From Erythrobacter colymbi (GTDB taxonomy: Bacteria > Pseudomonadota > Alphaproteobacteria > Sphingomonadales > Sphingomonadaceae): a stretch of 64,000 bases of DNA. The DNA lies in assembly GCF_002155685.1 (NCBI RefSeq), contig NZ_MUYK01000013.1:20433-84432 (forward strand), written 5' to 3'. The position numbers were made by a program, and so were the translations under genes. The notes beneath the pieces are model-generated. The model searched no databases. It saw nothing but the letters and a program-made list of their open reading frames with translations, and was not told the DNA's origin. Below, one piece after another: positions 35,260 through 44,423 of this stretch. Position 1 is the first letter of the stretch, and every line of letters begins with the position of its first letter.

Positions 35260-38200
35260 ATGCGCATTACGAAGCTTTCTCTCCACTCTTCGTCGCTCCC
35301 CGCTCTCGCCGCCGCCCTGCTGATCGCAGGCGCGATGCCGGCCAAGGCCAATGCCGCGGAAGGCGCCGAAGAGGACGCCGTCACCGCCGAAGACCTCGCT
35401 GCCGCAGACGCTGCCGAAGGCGAACCCGGCGAGGCGATCGTCGTCACCGGCTCGCGCATCGCGATCGACGCGGCGACTGATTCTCCCAGCCCGATCACCG
35501 TCGTCACAGGCGATGCGATCCTCAAGAGCGCGCAGGCCGATGTCGCCACGCAGCTGCGCTCCATCCCCGCGCTGAACGGCACGCTGCCCGGGATCGATTC
35601 GGTCAACCAGGCTGCCGCGGGCGACAGCTCCGACCTTGGCCTCAGCCTTCTCAACCTGCGCAACCTCGGCACGGTGCGCACCCTGACGCTGGTCGACGGG
35701 CGGCGGCACGTGCCGGGCACCGGCGGCTCGGCCGCGGTCGACATCAACCACATCCCGCAGGCACGCATCAAGAGCGTCGAAGTGCTGACCGGCGGCGCCT
35801 CGTCGATCTACGGCGCTGATGCGGTCACCGGCGTCGTCAACTTCACCTTGCGCTCGGACCGCGATTTCAGCGGCGTCGAATACAACATGCGCGGCGGGAT
35901 TTCCGGCCGCGGCGATGCCGAGAGCTTCAGCGCCTCGGTCGCGATGGGCGGCACCTTCGCCGACGACCGCGGGAGCGCGGTGATCTCGGCCGAATACCGC
36001 AAGCAGACCTCGCTGATCACCACCGACCGTCCCTTCGCGGGCACCGGACTGTTCTCGCTGAGCGCGGCCAACCAGGCGACGCTCGATTTCCTCGGGATCA
36101 CCCAGGCGCAGCTCGGGTTGCCGGCGGGGCAGATCCCCTCGAACGTCTTCGTGCCCAACCGCACCCTGCCGATCTCGAGCGCCTTCGGGATCATCGCCAT
36201 CGACCGCGATGCCTTCATCGCCGGCCGCAACGCGGGCCGCGCCGGGGCGACCGCCAATATCCCGGGCACCACCATCCCGACCGCACAGGTGTTCGACAAC
36301 GGCCAGCTGCGCGCCTTCAATCCGGGCCTCTCGGTCGGCGGCTTCGACGCCTCGGGCGGTGACGGGATCGGCGCCAACCCGAACGAGATCATCCTGCCCG
36401 AACTCGACCAGCTGGTGGTGAGCACGGGGGCCGATTACGAGATCACCCCGGGCGTCACCGCCTTCCTCGAAGGCACCTTCGCCTTCACCTCGGGCAAGGA
36501 CCAGAATGGCGCGCCGTTCAACGACGATATTCCGATCCGGCTCGACAACCCCTTCATCCCCTCCGCGCTGCGTGCGCAGATCCCCGTGGTGCAGGCCGCC
36601 GGCCGCCCGGTCCGCCTCAACATGTCGCGCGACCTTCACGACATCGACGTGCTCTCGCGCGAGGAGACCGAGCGTACCACGTGGCGTCTCGTCGGCGGCT
36701 TCAAGGGCGAAATCGACAAGCTCGGCTGGGACTGGGAAGTGTCCTACAACTACGGCCGCACCGAGGTGGAATCGGTGTTCACCAACACCCGCATCGACGA
36801 CCGCTACTTCTACGCGATCGACGCCGTGGCGCTGACCGCGGCCAATATCGGCAGCTTCCGCCCCTCGACCGCGACCAAGGCGATCCGCAACGGGCAGGAC
36901 ATCACGATCAACGCGAGCTCGGCCCAGATCGGCGACATCATCTGCCGCTCGCAGCTCGACGGCTCGTCGCCGGGCGTCTCGCCCTTCCCCGAGCCGCCGA
37001 CCAACCCCGACGGCACCGGCAAGGCCCTGACCTTCGCGGTGGGTGACGGCCAGTGCGCGCCGATCAACCTGTTCGGCAAGGATTCGATCAAGGGTGCGGG
37101 CGCCCGCTTCGCCTTCCTCGACATCACCGATTCGACCGTGATCACCCAGCAGCAGTTCCTTGCGACGCTGGCCGGGGATTCGGCGGAATTCTTCGAGCTG
37201 CCGGGCGGCCCGCTGGGCTTTGCGGTCGGCTTCGAATACCGCAAGGACACCAGCCAGTTCACGCCGTCCTCGTTCCGCTACGCCCCGCCGATCACTGCCG
37301 GCGCGGTCAATGGCGGCCCGACCCGGCCTTCGCCCGATCCCTCGTTCCAGGACCCGGCGATCTCGGTCTACGAAGCCTTCGGCGAATTGCGCGCGCCGCT
37401 GCTCGCCGACATGAAGTTCATCGACCTGCTCGAGGTCCAGGGCGCGATCCGCTATTCCGACTACAACACGATCGGCAAGACGCTCGCCTGGTCGGGTGGC
37501 GGCCGGTACAAGCCGATCCCCTCGCTCACCTTCCGCGGCACCTATTCGGTCGCGGTGCGTGCGCCCAACCTTGCCGAACTGTTCGGCCCGCTGACCCCGG
37601 CAACCCTCGGCCTGACCGCCGACCCCTGCTCGGTAGTGAATATCGGCGCGGGCAGCTCGTTCCGGCAGGCCAACTGCAACGCGCTGGTGGGGCCGAACTT
37701 CGACCCGACCAACTTCGCCTCGGCCTTCCGTCCGGGCACCAACGGGGGCAACCCCAATCTGTCGGAAGAAGAGGCCAAGACCCTGACCGCCGGCTTCGTG
37801 TTCGAGCCTGAATTCATCGACGGCCTGACCGTGATCGCCGACTACTACGACATCAGCATCACCGGGGCGATCGGCTCGCTCACGGGTGCGGAAATCGCCG
37901 CGGCCTGCGTCGATCTTCCCACCACCAACAACCAGTTCTGCGCGCAGATCGACCGTGATCCGACCACCAAGGTGATCAGCTTCTTCCGCTCGGGCCTGGT
38001 CAATCTGGGTGCGCTCAACGTCAAGGGCGTCGACTTTGCGGTGAACTACAAGTTCGATGTCGCCGATGTGGTCGGCAATGGCGACCTGGGTTCGCTTTCC
38101 CTGTCGCTGACCGGCACGCGCTTCATCAAGGACGAGCAGGTGTTCGACGCCACCGCCGACATCCTGATCGCCGCAATCACCGATCCGCTCGAACGCCAGC

Positions 38201-38616
38201 GCGCGGCGCTTTCGAACAAGATCACCAACGACAACCTCGGCACGCTCGGCAATCCCAAGTGGATCGCCAATGCCGGGATCACCTGGACGCTCGACAAGCT
38301 GACGCTGGGCTGGTCCGGCCGGTTCGAGAGCAGCCAGCTTGCTCCGGGCATCGACAACAACGAGGTCAAGGAAGTCGTGATCGAGGGCGGCAAGGTCGTG
38401 GTGAAGGACGACAACACCTTCCTGCCGCTGGTGCAGCGCGACACCGGCAGCTCGATCGTCCACGACTTCTTCGGAAGCTACGATTTCAGCGACAAGTTCA
38501 GCATCTATGGCGGCATCAACAACGCCTTCGACCGCGATCCCTACCTCGGCACGCTGGTGCGTCCGATCGGGGTGCGGGGCCGCTACTTCTTCCTCGGCGT
38601 CGAGGGCAAGTTCTGA
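35260..38616 (+). CDS. TonB-dependent outer-membrane receptor (large sphingomonad type)
   Basis: A 1118-residue receptor that imports a ligand across the outer membrane using TonB energy. A signal peptide (about 1-33, LAAALLIAGAMPAKANA) is followed by an acidic stretch and the TonB box-like EAIVVTGSR, the plug domain (about 65-200, with LVDGRRHVPG and GGASSIYGADAVTGVVNF), and a beta-barrel of ~22 strands ending GRYFFLGVEGKF. The C-terminal phenylalanine fits BAM targeting. The ligand is unknown; similar receptors in this order often take up oligopeptides or aromatics. A strong hairpin terminator follows. Confidence 0.93.
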   Translation: MRITKLSLHSSSLPALAAALLIAGAMPAKANAAEGAEEDAVTAEDLAAADAAEGEPGEAIVVTGSRIAIDAATDSPSPITVVTGDAILKSAQADVATQLRSIPALNGTLPGIDSVNQAAAGDSSDLGLSLLNLRNLGTVRTLTLVDGRRHVPGTGGSAAVDINHIPQARIKSVEVLTGGASSIYGADAVTGVVNFTLRSDRDFSGVEYNMRGGISGRGDAESFSASVAMGGTFADDRGSAVISAEYRKQTSLITTDRPFAGTGLFSLSAANQATLDFLGITQAQLGLPAGQIPSNVFVPNRTLPISSAFGIIAIDRDAFIAGRNAGRAGATANIPGTTIPTAQVFDNGQLRAFNPGLSVGGFDASGGDGIGANPNEIILPELDQLVVSTGADYEITPGVTAFLEGTFAFTSGKDQNGAPFNDDIPIRLDNPFIPSALRAQIPVVQAAGRPVRLNMSRDLHDIDVLSREETERTTWRLVGGFKGEIDKLGWDWEVSYNYGRTEVESVFTNTRIDDRYFYAIDAVALTAANIGSFRPSTATKAIRNGQDITINASSAQIGDIICRSQLDGSSPGVSPFPEPPTNPDGTGKALTFAVGDGQCAPINLFGKDSIKGAGARFAFLDITDSTVITQQQFLATLAGDSAEFFELPGGPLGFAVGFEYRKDTSQFTPSSFRYAPPITAGAVNGGPTRPSPDPSFQDPAISVYEAFGELRAPLLADMKFIDLLEVQGAIRYSDYNTIGKTLAWSGGGRYKPIPSLTFRGTYSVAVRAPNLAELFGPLTPATLGLTADPCSVVNIGAGSSFRQANCNALVGPNFDPTNFASAFRPGTNGGNPNLSEEEAKTLTAGFVFEPEFIDGLTVIADYYDISITGAIGSLTGAEIAAACVDLPTTNNQFCAQIDRDPTTKVISFFRSGLVNLGALNVKGVDFAVNYKFDVADVVGNGDLGSLSLSLTGTRFIKDEQVFDATADILIAAITDPLERQRAALSNKITNDNLGTLGNPKWIANAGITWTLDKLTLGWSGRFESSQLAPGIDNNEVKEVVIEGGKVVVKDDNTFLPLVQRDTGSSIVHDFFGSYDFSDKFSIYGGINNAFDRDPYLGTLVRPIGVRGRYFFLGVEGKF

Positions 38617-38638
38617 TCTGACCTGACGGCAAAAAGCG

Positions 38639-38670
38639 AGGGGCGGGATGGCGCAGGCCATCCCGCCCCT
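38639..38670. terminator. Strong hairpin between TonB receptor and acyl-CoA dehydrogenase
   Basis: A 14-bp perfect stem (AGGGGCGGGATGGC / GCCATCCCGCCCCT) with a 4-base loop, preceded on the plus strand by AAAAAGCG. It lies between convergent genes and can serve both; on the minus strand it is followed by CGCTTTTTG, a usable T-tract. Confidence 0.75.
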
Positions 38671-38699
38671 TGGCGTTTCGGGAGCCGCCCGAGGCGGCG

Positions 38700-39866
38700 C
38701 TATTCGTGCGTGCCGAGCAGGCTGCGGGCGACCACCCAGTTGTGGATCTCCGACGGGCCGTCATAGATCCGCATGGTGCGCAGCTTGTTGCTCATCAGAT
38801 AGAGCGGCAGCTCGCGGGTCATGCCCATGCCGCCGTAGAGCTGCATCGCGTGGTCGACGATCTCGTAGGCGCTTTCGGTGCAGAAGCTCTTGATCATCGA
38901 GATTTCGCTGCGCACGTCGCGGCCCTCGTCGATCTTCCACGCGCAGTCATAGGTCATCAGCCGCATCGCGTGGATCTTGGTCGCGGCATCAGCGATCCAG
39001 TTCTGCACGGTCTGGCGCGCCGAGAGCGGCTTGCCGAAGGTGGTGCGCTGCGGCGCGTAATCGATCATCATCTCCATCGCGCGCTGCGCCATGCCGATCG
39101 ACCACGAGGCCATCTCGATCCGCCGCGTGCCGAGGCGCACCTGCATCGGCGCAAAGCCCTGACCGCGCTTGCCGAGCAGCTTCCAGCCCGGCACGCGGCA
39201 ATCCTCGAGCGCGATTTCATAGGTCGCCGTGCCGTCGATCATCGGGATCTTGCGGGTGACGTTGAAGCCGGGCGTGCCCTTGTCGACGAGGAAGGCCGAC
39301 ATCCCGTTGCGGCCATTGGGGTTCTTGTCGGTGACTGCCATGAGGATCGTGAAGTCCGCCTCGGCGCCCTTGGTGATCCAGATCTTGCGGCCGTTGATGA
39401 TCCAGTCGTCGCCATCCTGAACGGCAGTGGTGCGCATCCCTTGCGGGTCGGCGCCCGCGCCGGGTTCGGAGATGCCGATCGCGCTGATCGTCTCGCCGCG
39501 CACATAGGGCTCGAGGTAAGCTTCGCGCTGGCGCTCGTCGGCGGCGACCATCAGCATCCGCAGGTTGGGCGAGTCGGGCGGCAGGTAATAGGGCACCACC
39601 GTCTTGCCGAGCTCCTCGGAGACGCCGACCATCGCCACCATTGGCAGGTTCATGCCGCCCACTTCCTCGGGCGCGTCGAGGCCCCACAGCCCCAGCTCGC
39701 GGCTCACCGCATCGACCTTGGCGGTCTCCTCGGGGGTGAGGTAGGTGCCCTGCCCTACGTTCTCGCGGGCGATGACGTTGGCCTCGTAAGGCATCAGCTG
39801 GTCGCGCACGAACTTGCCGACCAGCTCCTTGAGCATCGCGTGTTCGTGATCGAGCTCGAAATTCAT
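38700..39866 (-). CDS. Acyl-CoA dehydrogenase (FadE/CaiA type)
   Basis: A 388-residue flavin-dependent acyl-CoA dehydrogenase. It has the N-terminal helical domain, the FAD-contacting ISAIGISEPGAGADPQG and IWITKGAEADF segments, and the C-terminal AMQLYGGMGMTRELPLY and IYDGPSEIHNW motifs. The start is the ATG giving MNFELDHEHAM; upstream in-frame sequence is not family-like. The natural substrate is not predictable. Confidence 0.92.
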   Translation of the reverse strand: MNFELDHEHAMLKELVGKFVRDQLMPYEANVIARENVGQGTYLTPEETAKVDAVSRELGLWGLDAPEEVGGMNLPMVAMVGVSEELGKTVVPYYLPPDSPNLRMLMVAADERQREAYLEPYVRGETISAIGISEPGAGADPQGMRTTAVQDGDDWIINGRKIWITKGAEADFTILMAVTDKNPNGRNGMSAFLVDKGTPGFNVTRKIPMIDGTATYEIALEDCRVPGWKLLGKRGQGFAPMQVRLGTRRIEMASWSIGMAQRAMEMMIDYAPQRTTFGKPLSARQTVQNWIADAATKIHAMRLMTYDCAWKIDEGRDVRSEISMIKSFCTESAYEIVDHAMQLYGGMGMTRELPLYLMSNKLRTMRIYDGPSEIHNWVVARSLLGTHE

Positions 39867-40089
39867 GTCTCTCGTATCCCTGTCCGTTTGGGGTCTCGCG
39901 CGCCCCTGACACCACACATTACGCGGCCTGTCACCCGCAGGATTGAGAGGTGTCGGGGATTTTGTCGCAAGCCGGCTTGCTTGACGCTGGCGCGCCGGTG
40001 CCATAACTTCAAGCCTTAACATATGCGCGATCTTGCAGATACAGCGCGGCCGGGCCCGTCGGATGGGGTCACACAACAAGGAGGGCCGC

Positions 40090-40755
40090 ATGCCCCATTT
40101 CGCTCAAGGCGTGGTCAAGTTCCAGCGCGAGGTGTTCCCCGAAAAGCGCGAGCTGTTCGAACGCCTCTCGACCGGGCAGAGCCCCGAGGCGCTGTTCATC
40201 ACCTGCTCGGACAGCCGGATCGAAACCGCGATGCTGACCCAGACCGATCCGGGCGAGCTGTTCATCTGCCGCAATGCCGGCAATATCGTCCCCCCGCACA
40301 CCAACCAGACCGGCGGGATGACCGCCTCGATCGAATTCGCGATCGGGGCGCTCAGGATCCCCAACATCGTGATCTGCGGGCACACCGAATGCGGGGCGAT
40401 GAAGGGGGCGATGAACCGCGCTGGCCTCACCAACCTGCCGCATGTGCGCGAATGGCTGGGCTATGCACAGGGCGCGGTCGACATCACCGAGGCGCTGGGC
40501 GGCGGGCTCGACCCGCAGGCCAAGATGCGGATGCTGCTGGAGCAGAACGTAATCCTGCAACTGCAGCACCTCAAGACCCATCCCACGGTCGCCGTGGCGC
40601 TGGCGCAGAAGGCGCTGACCCTGCACGGCTGGGTCTATGATATCACCACCGGCGAGGTGGAGGCCTATGACGAGGCCAGCGGGGGTTGGGTGCCGGTCGA
40701 GGAGCGTTACGGCGCGGACATCGCCGCCACCGTGCTGCACGCCCACGCCTGCTGA
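40090..40755 (+). CDS. Beta-class carbonic anhydrase
   Basis: A 221-residue enzyme interconverting CO2 and bicarbonate. Zinc ligands are visible: Cys39 and Asp41 in ITCSDSR, and His98 and Cys101 in VICGHTECGAM. The NAGNIVPPH loop is typical of the family. The start is the ATG after AAGGAGG (40078-40084). A terminator hairpin follows and the next gene is convergent. Confidence 0.95.
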   Translation: MPHFAQGVVKFQREVFPEKRELFERLSTGQSPEALFITCSDSRIETAMLTQTDPGELFICRNAGNIVPPHTNQTGGMTASIEFAIGALRIPNIVICGHTECGAMKGAMNRAGLTNLPHVREWLGYAQGAVDITEALGGGLDPQAKMRMLLEQNVILQLQHLKTHPTVAVALAQKALTLHGWVYDITTGEVEAYDEASGGWVPVEERYGADIAATVLHAHAC

Positions 40756-40766
40756 GGCGCAAGGCC

Positions 40767-40787
40767 GGGCGGGGAACGGCCCCGCCC
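40767..40787. terminator. Hairpin between carbonic anhydrase and ArsR gene
   Basis: GGGCGGGG-AACGG-CCCCGCCC, an 8-bp perfect stem with a 5-base loop, 11 bases after the carbonic anhydrase stop and before the convergent ArsR gene. Poor T-tract. Confidence 0.5.
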
Positions 40788-40797
40788 TCTCCGATGA

Positions 40798-41163
40798 TCA
40801 GATCGCGTGCTCGACCGCTTCGGCGCGCCACATGTGCTTGGCCTCGGCGATGTCGACCGGAGTCGCGCGGCTCAGGCGGTGGGCGATGAAATCGATGCCG
40901 TCGATCAGCCACAGCGCCAGATCGGGCTGGGCAAGGCGATAGACCCGCTGCCGCCCGCGGGTCTCGGTCTCGACCAGGGCGACCGCGCGCAGCACGCCGA
41001 GGTGCTGCGAGACGCGGGTGGGAGAGATTTCGAGAAGGTCGCCAAGCTCGTTCACGGTCTGGTCGCCCGCTTGCAGCTTCAGCAACAGGCGGATGCGGTC
41101 AGGATGCGAAATCTGGCGCAGCACATGGGCCAGTTCCGTGGCAACGATCTTGCGGCTCGGCAT
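40798..41163 (-). CDS. ArsR-family transcriptional regulator
   Basis: A 121-residue winged-helix regulator. ELAHVLRQISHPDRIRLLLKL starts the fold and NELGDLLEISPTRVSQHLGVLRAVALVE is the HTH. It has no cysteine at all, so it is unlikely to be a thiol-based metal sensor; the signal is unknown. It follows the IPMDH-like gene after 36 bases on the same strand, with a palindrome in between. Confidence 0.9.
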   Translation of the reverse strand: MPSRKIVATELAHVLRQISHPDRIRLLLKLQAGDQTVNELGDLLEISPTRVSQHLGVLRAVALVETETRGRQRVYRLAQPDLALWLIDGIDFIAHRLSRATPVDIAEAKHMWRAEAVEHAI

Positions 41164-41194
41164 GGATAGTGACCTTTTCCCCGGTGAAATCTTC

Positions 41195-41210
41195 TTGTTT
41201 CACGAGACAA
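41195..41210. promoter_or_regulatory. Imperfect palindrome upstream of the ArsR gene: candidate operator
   Basis: TTGTTTCACGAGACAA, with symmetric arms TTGT.TC..GA.ACAA (12 of 16 positions). It overlaps the stop codon of the upstream gene and lies 31 bases before the ArsR start. Autoregulation by ArsR is inferred. It was also compared with parS but has too many mismatches. Confidence 0.45.
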
Positions 41211-42234
41211 CGCGCATCACGGGCGTTTGGCTCCCGAAAATTGCAGATTTCTCACTTTTGATCGCAAGCCATTCTGCCTGCTTGCGTTTGCTGCTGCCCG
41301 TATCCTTGCACAGGCGGGCGAGGAAGGCGCTGTCGCTCAGGAGTGTTGCGTAGGGCGCATCACCTGCCCCGCGTCCGGCGGTGGTGGCGCCGCTGTCACG
41401 CAGCCGCGCCCAGGCATCGTGAAGCCGCCACGCCGCGCACGCCGCACCGGCGGCATCGAGGGCGAGCGCCAGCGCATGGACCAGCGCGGAGGCATCGAGC
41501 GCGAGGGTTTCGCACTCGCCCTCCCCCGCGGCCTCGGCGGTGATGGCGACCGGCCCCGCCTCGCCCTGCCACAGCATCGGCCAGGCCCCGCGCACGCCGC
41601 TGGCGCGGGCAAGGAGGGTGAAGACGGTGCTGCGCCATTCGGGCATGGCAATGACCGCGTCCCACGGCGGAGAGGCCGAGGCGAGCGGCACGAGCGCATC
41701 CTCGATCGCGAGCGCCTCGGCGACCGGTTCGCCCGCGGCTTGCAGCATCGCGGCGAGCCCGGCGCGGTGGCGGGCGTGGCCGACCAGCGCGATCCGCTCG
41801 CGACCCTCGCTGCGGGCGGCGCGCAGCATTGCGGCGAGCACCCCGGGCTGCGGCAGCGGCGCGCAGGTGGCGGGATGCGGGCTCATCAGGACCACATCGG
41901 TGCCGCCCTGCCCCGACACGGCGGCGCGGGCGTGTTCGCGGCAATAGCTCGCGGCGAACAGCGCCTGCGGCAGACCCGGCGCACCGCCGAGCTGGAAGGC
42001 AGCCGGACGCCAGCCGAGCCAGGGGGCGAAGAGCGGCGCTCTGTCCGCTGGCCCCACCGGAGCGAGATCGGCAGCGATCCCGAGCCATTCGAGCAGCCGG
42101 GCGAGTTCCTCGTCCCACTCCGTCGGCGCTGGCTCGGCCGGGCAGGCGAGCCGCAAGGGCGCGCGCACCACGGACAGCACCGCGGGCTGCGCGGCGGCGT
42201 CCGGCTGCTTGCGGGGGCTGTGGCCTTGTTCCAT
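41200..42234 (-). CDS. Decayed isocitrate/isopropylmalate-dehydrogenase-like protein (probably non-catalytic)
   Basis: A 344-residue alanine-rich protein, not firmly identified. Its second half can be laid over the isopropylmalate dehydrogenase fold: GRERIALVGHARH for the family's RVTLVHKANV strand, WDAVIAMPEWRSTVFTLLARASGV for FDVIVTPNLFGDILSDLAA, and ALVHALALALDAAG for the C-terminal helices. The catalytic lysine and the metal-binding aspartates of the family are replaced (the D-x-x-x-D positions become Ser/Thr), so activity is unlikely. It is probably co-transcribed with the ArsR gene. The resemblance is my reading by eye and needs a profile search. Confidence 0.5.
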   Translation of the reverse strand: MEQGHSPRKQPDAAAQPAVLSVVRAPLRLACPAEPAPTEWDEELARLLEWLGIAADLAPVGPADRAPLFAPWLGWRPAAFQLGGAPGLPQALFAASYCREHARAAVSGQGGTDVVLMSPHPATCAPLPQPGVLAAMLRAARSEGRERIALVGHARHRAGLAAMLQAAGEPVAEALAIEDALVPLASASPPWDAVIAMPEWRSTVFTLLARASGVRGAWPMLWQGEAGPVAITAEAAGEGECETLALDASALVHALALALDAAGAACAAWRLHDAWARLRDSGATTAGRGAGDAPYATLLSDSAFLARLCKDTGSSKRKQAEWLAIKSEKSAIFGSQTPVMRVVS

Positions 42235-42439
42235 GCGGCGGTCTGCGGCTTTCCGGAAATGCGCGAGAGGAGCCGCCTGTTAGCCCCGACAGGTTGATCT
42301 GAAAAATTCAATCTTTCTACGCAAACGTTCCAGAATATGGATGATTGTCGCCAAGCCGCCCCGCCCGCGCAGGCTCCCGCTTGAAACCGCGCGTCCGCAG
42401 GTTCATCACGGGCGCGGGAGAAGAGGGGTACATACGAAA

Positions 42440-44407
42440 ATGAACACCGCAGCTTGGCGCGCCGGAGCGGCGCTCGCTCTGGCGCTGGCCGTCACCGCAC
42501 CAGCCGCCGCGCAGGACGCGCCCGCCGGGGCGACGCCAGCGACCACCGCCGAACATCGCGCCACCGCCAGCGCCCTGCCGCCCGAAGGCACCCGCGATGC
42601 GGAGGATTCGACCCGCGGCTTCCTCGCCACGCGCGCCGAGCCGGTGATCCTCAATGCGGCCGGCAAGCCCGTCTGGAACCTCGATGCCTACGCCTTCGTC
42701 ACCGGCCCCGCGCCCGCGACGGTGAACCCCTCGCTGTGGCGGCATATGAGCCACCTGAAGCACCACGGGCTCTACCAGGTGACGCCGAACCTGTGGCAGG
42801 TGCGCGGCTTCGATGTGTCGAACATGACCGTGATCCGCGGGGCGACGGGCTGGATCGTCATCGACCCGCTCACCAGCGTCGAGGCCGCCAAGGCCGCGCT
42901 CGATCTGGTCAACCAGACGCTCGGGGCCCGCCCGGTCAGCGCGGTGCTCTATTCGCACAGCCACGGCGACCATTTCGGCGGGGTGCGCGGCGTGGTGGAC
43001 GAGGCCGAGGTCAAGGCGGGCCGCGTGCCGGTGATCGCGCCCAAGGGCTTCATGGAGGAGGCCACGTCCGAGAACGTCATGGCCGGCCCCGCGATGCAGC
43101 GCCGCGCGGCCTACCAGTTCGGCACCGGGCTTGCCCCGGGCGCGACCGGCCAGATGGGCAGCGGCATCGGCAAGGGCCTGTCGGTCGGCACGCTCTCGCT
43201 GATCCCGCCCACAGACACCATCGCCGCCACCGGCGAGACGCGGGTGGTGGACGGCGTGAGCCTCGAATTCCAGATCGTCTCGGGCACCGAGGCCCCGGCG
43301 GAGTTCAACGTCTTCGTGAAGCCGGAAAAGACCTTCCTCGCCGCCGAGATCGCGACCTGCTCGCTTCACAACATCCTCACCCCGCGCGGGGCCAAGGTGC
43401 GCGATGCGCGGGCCTGGGCGCATTACCTTGACGAAGCCGCGGTCCGCTATGCGCCGCAGTCCGAGGCGGTAATCTCGAGCCACTGCTGGCCGATCTTCGG
43501 CAAGGCCGAGGGCACCGCGTGGCTTTCCGCCCAGCGCGACAATTACCGCTGGCTCCACGACCAGACCGTGCGGCGCATGAACCGCGGCGAGACCATGGCC
43601 GAGATCGCCGAAGCGCTCGAAGCCGCGCCGCCTGCGGTGAACGGCAAGGAGTGGTCGACCCGCGGTTACTACGGGACGATCAGCCACAACGCCAAGGCGA
43701 TCTACCAGTTCTACCTCGGCTGGTACGATGCCGTGCCCGCCAACCTCCACCCCTACCCGCCAGCCGAGCGCGCGAAGAAGCTGGTCGAGGCGCTGGGCGG
43801 GCAGGAGCGCACGCTGGCGCTGGCGGAGAATGCCTTTGCGGGCGGCGACTATCGCTGGGCCTCGGACCTCGCCCAGAACCTCGTCTTTGCCGCACCCGAC
43901 AATACCAAGGCCAAGGCGCTGCTCGCGCAGTCCTACGAACAGCAGGGCTATCAGGCCGAGAGCGCGATCTGGCGCAACCAGTTCCTCTCGGCCGCGAACG
44001 ACCTCAGGCGCGGGCGGGCGGAGAGCAGCGCGGCGCAGAGCAACGACATGATCGCCGCGATCTCGACGCAGGAGCTGCTCGATTCCGCCGCGACCCTGTT
44101 CGCCCCCGAAAAACCGGGAGCGCGCAATTTCAGCATCGCCATCGAGATCCCCGACCGGGGCGAGACCGCGACGCTGGAGGTGGGCGAGGAGGTGATGATC
44201 GGGCGCGCAGGCGTGCTGCCGGACAAGCCCGCCGTCACCATCCGCGGGCCGCGCCGTGCGCTGCTGGCGCTGATGTTCGTCAAGATGCCCGCGGCAGCGG
44301 TCGCGAAGATGCCCGGCATCACCATCGAGGGCGATCTGGCCACGCTGCAATCGCTGATCGACAACCTCGACCCGCTGCCGCACGGCTTCGACATCGTGGT
44401 GCCCTGA
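42440..44407 (+). CDS. Alkyl sulfatase-like metallo-beta-lactamase-fold hydrolase (SdsA1 type)
   Basis: A 655-residue secreted hydrolase. After a signal peptide (about 1-25, ALALALAVTAPAAAQ) comes the metallo-beta-lactamase domain with the di-zinc motif YSHSHGDHFGG and the GTEAPAEFNVF segment. An alkyl sulfatase dimerisation domain (about 390-520) and a C-terminal SCP2-like lipid-binding domain follow. Family members release sulfate from primary or secondary alkyl sulfates such as SDS. The ATG giving MNTAAWRAG is chosen because a ribosome site (GAGAAGAGGGG) precedes it. Confidence 0.9.
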   Translation: MNTAAWRAGAALALALAVTAPAAAQDAPAGATPATTAEHRATASALPPEGTRDAEDSTRGFLATRAEPVILNAAGKPVWNLDAYAFVTGPAPATVNPSLWRHMSHLKHHGLYQVTPNLWQVRGFDVSNMTVIRGATGWIVIDPLTSVEAAKAALDLVNQTLGARPVSAVLYSHSHGDHFGGVRGVVDEAEVKAGRVPVIAPKGFMEEATSENVMAGPAMQRRAAYQFGTGLAPGATGQMGSGIGKGLSVGTLSLIPPTDTIAATGETRVVDGVSLEFQIVSGTEAPAEFNVFVKPEKTFLAAEIATCSLHNILTPRGAKVRDARAWAHYLDEAAVRYAPQSEAVISSHCWPIFGKAEGTAWLSAQRDNYRWLHDQTVRRMNRGETMAEIAEALEAAPPAVNGKEWSTRGYYGTISHNAKAIYQFYLGWYDAVPANLHPYPPAERAKKLVEALGGQERTLALAENAFAGGDYRWASDLAQNLVFAAPDNTKAKALLAQSYEQQGYQAESAIWRNQFLSAANDLRRGRAESSAAQSNDMIAAISTQELLDSAATLFAPEKPGARNFSIAIEIPDRGETATLEVGEEVMIGRAGVLPDKPAVTIRGPRRALLALMFVKMPAAAVAKMPGITIEGDLATLQSLIDNLDPLPHGFDIVVP

Positions 44408-44423
44408 CGCGGGCAGGCGTGCT

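Noticed and set aside
35221..38661. 1146-codon minus-strand ORF opposite the TonB receptor
   Set aside because: Antisense shadow typical of high-GC genes; the plus-strand receptor is complete with a signal peptide and C-terminal Phe.
40090..41163. TTGTTTCACGAGACAA considered as a third parS
   Set aside because: It has at least four mismatches from parS and sits where an ArsR operator is expected.
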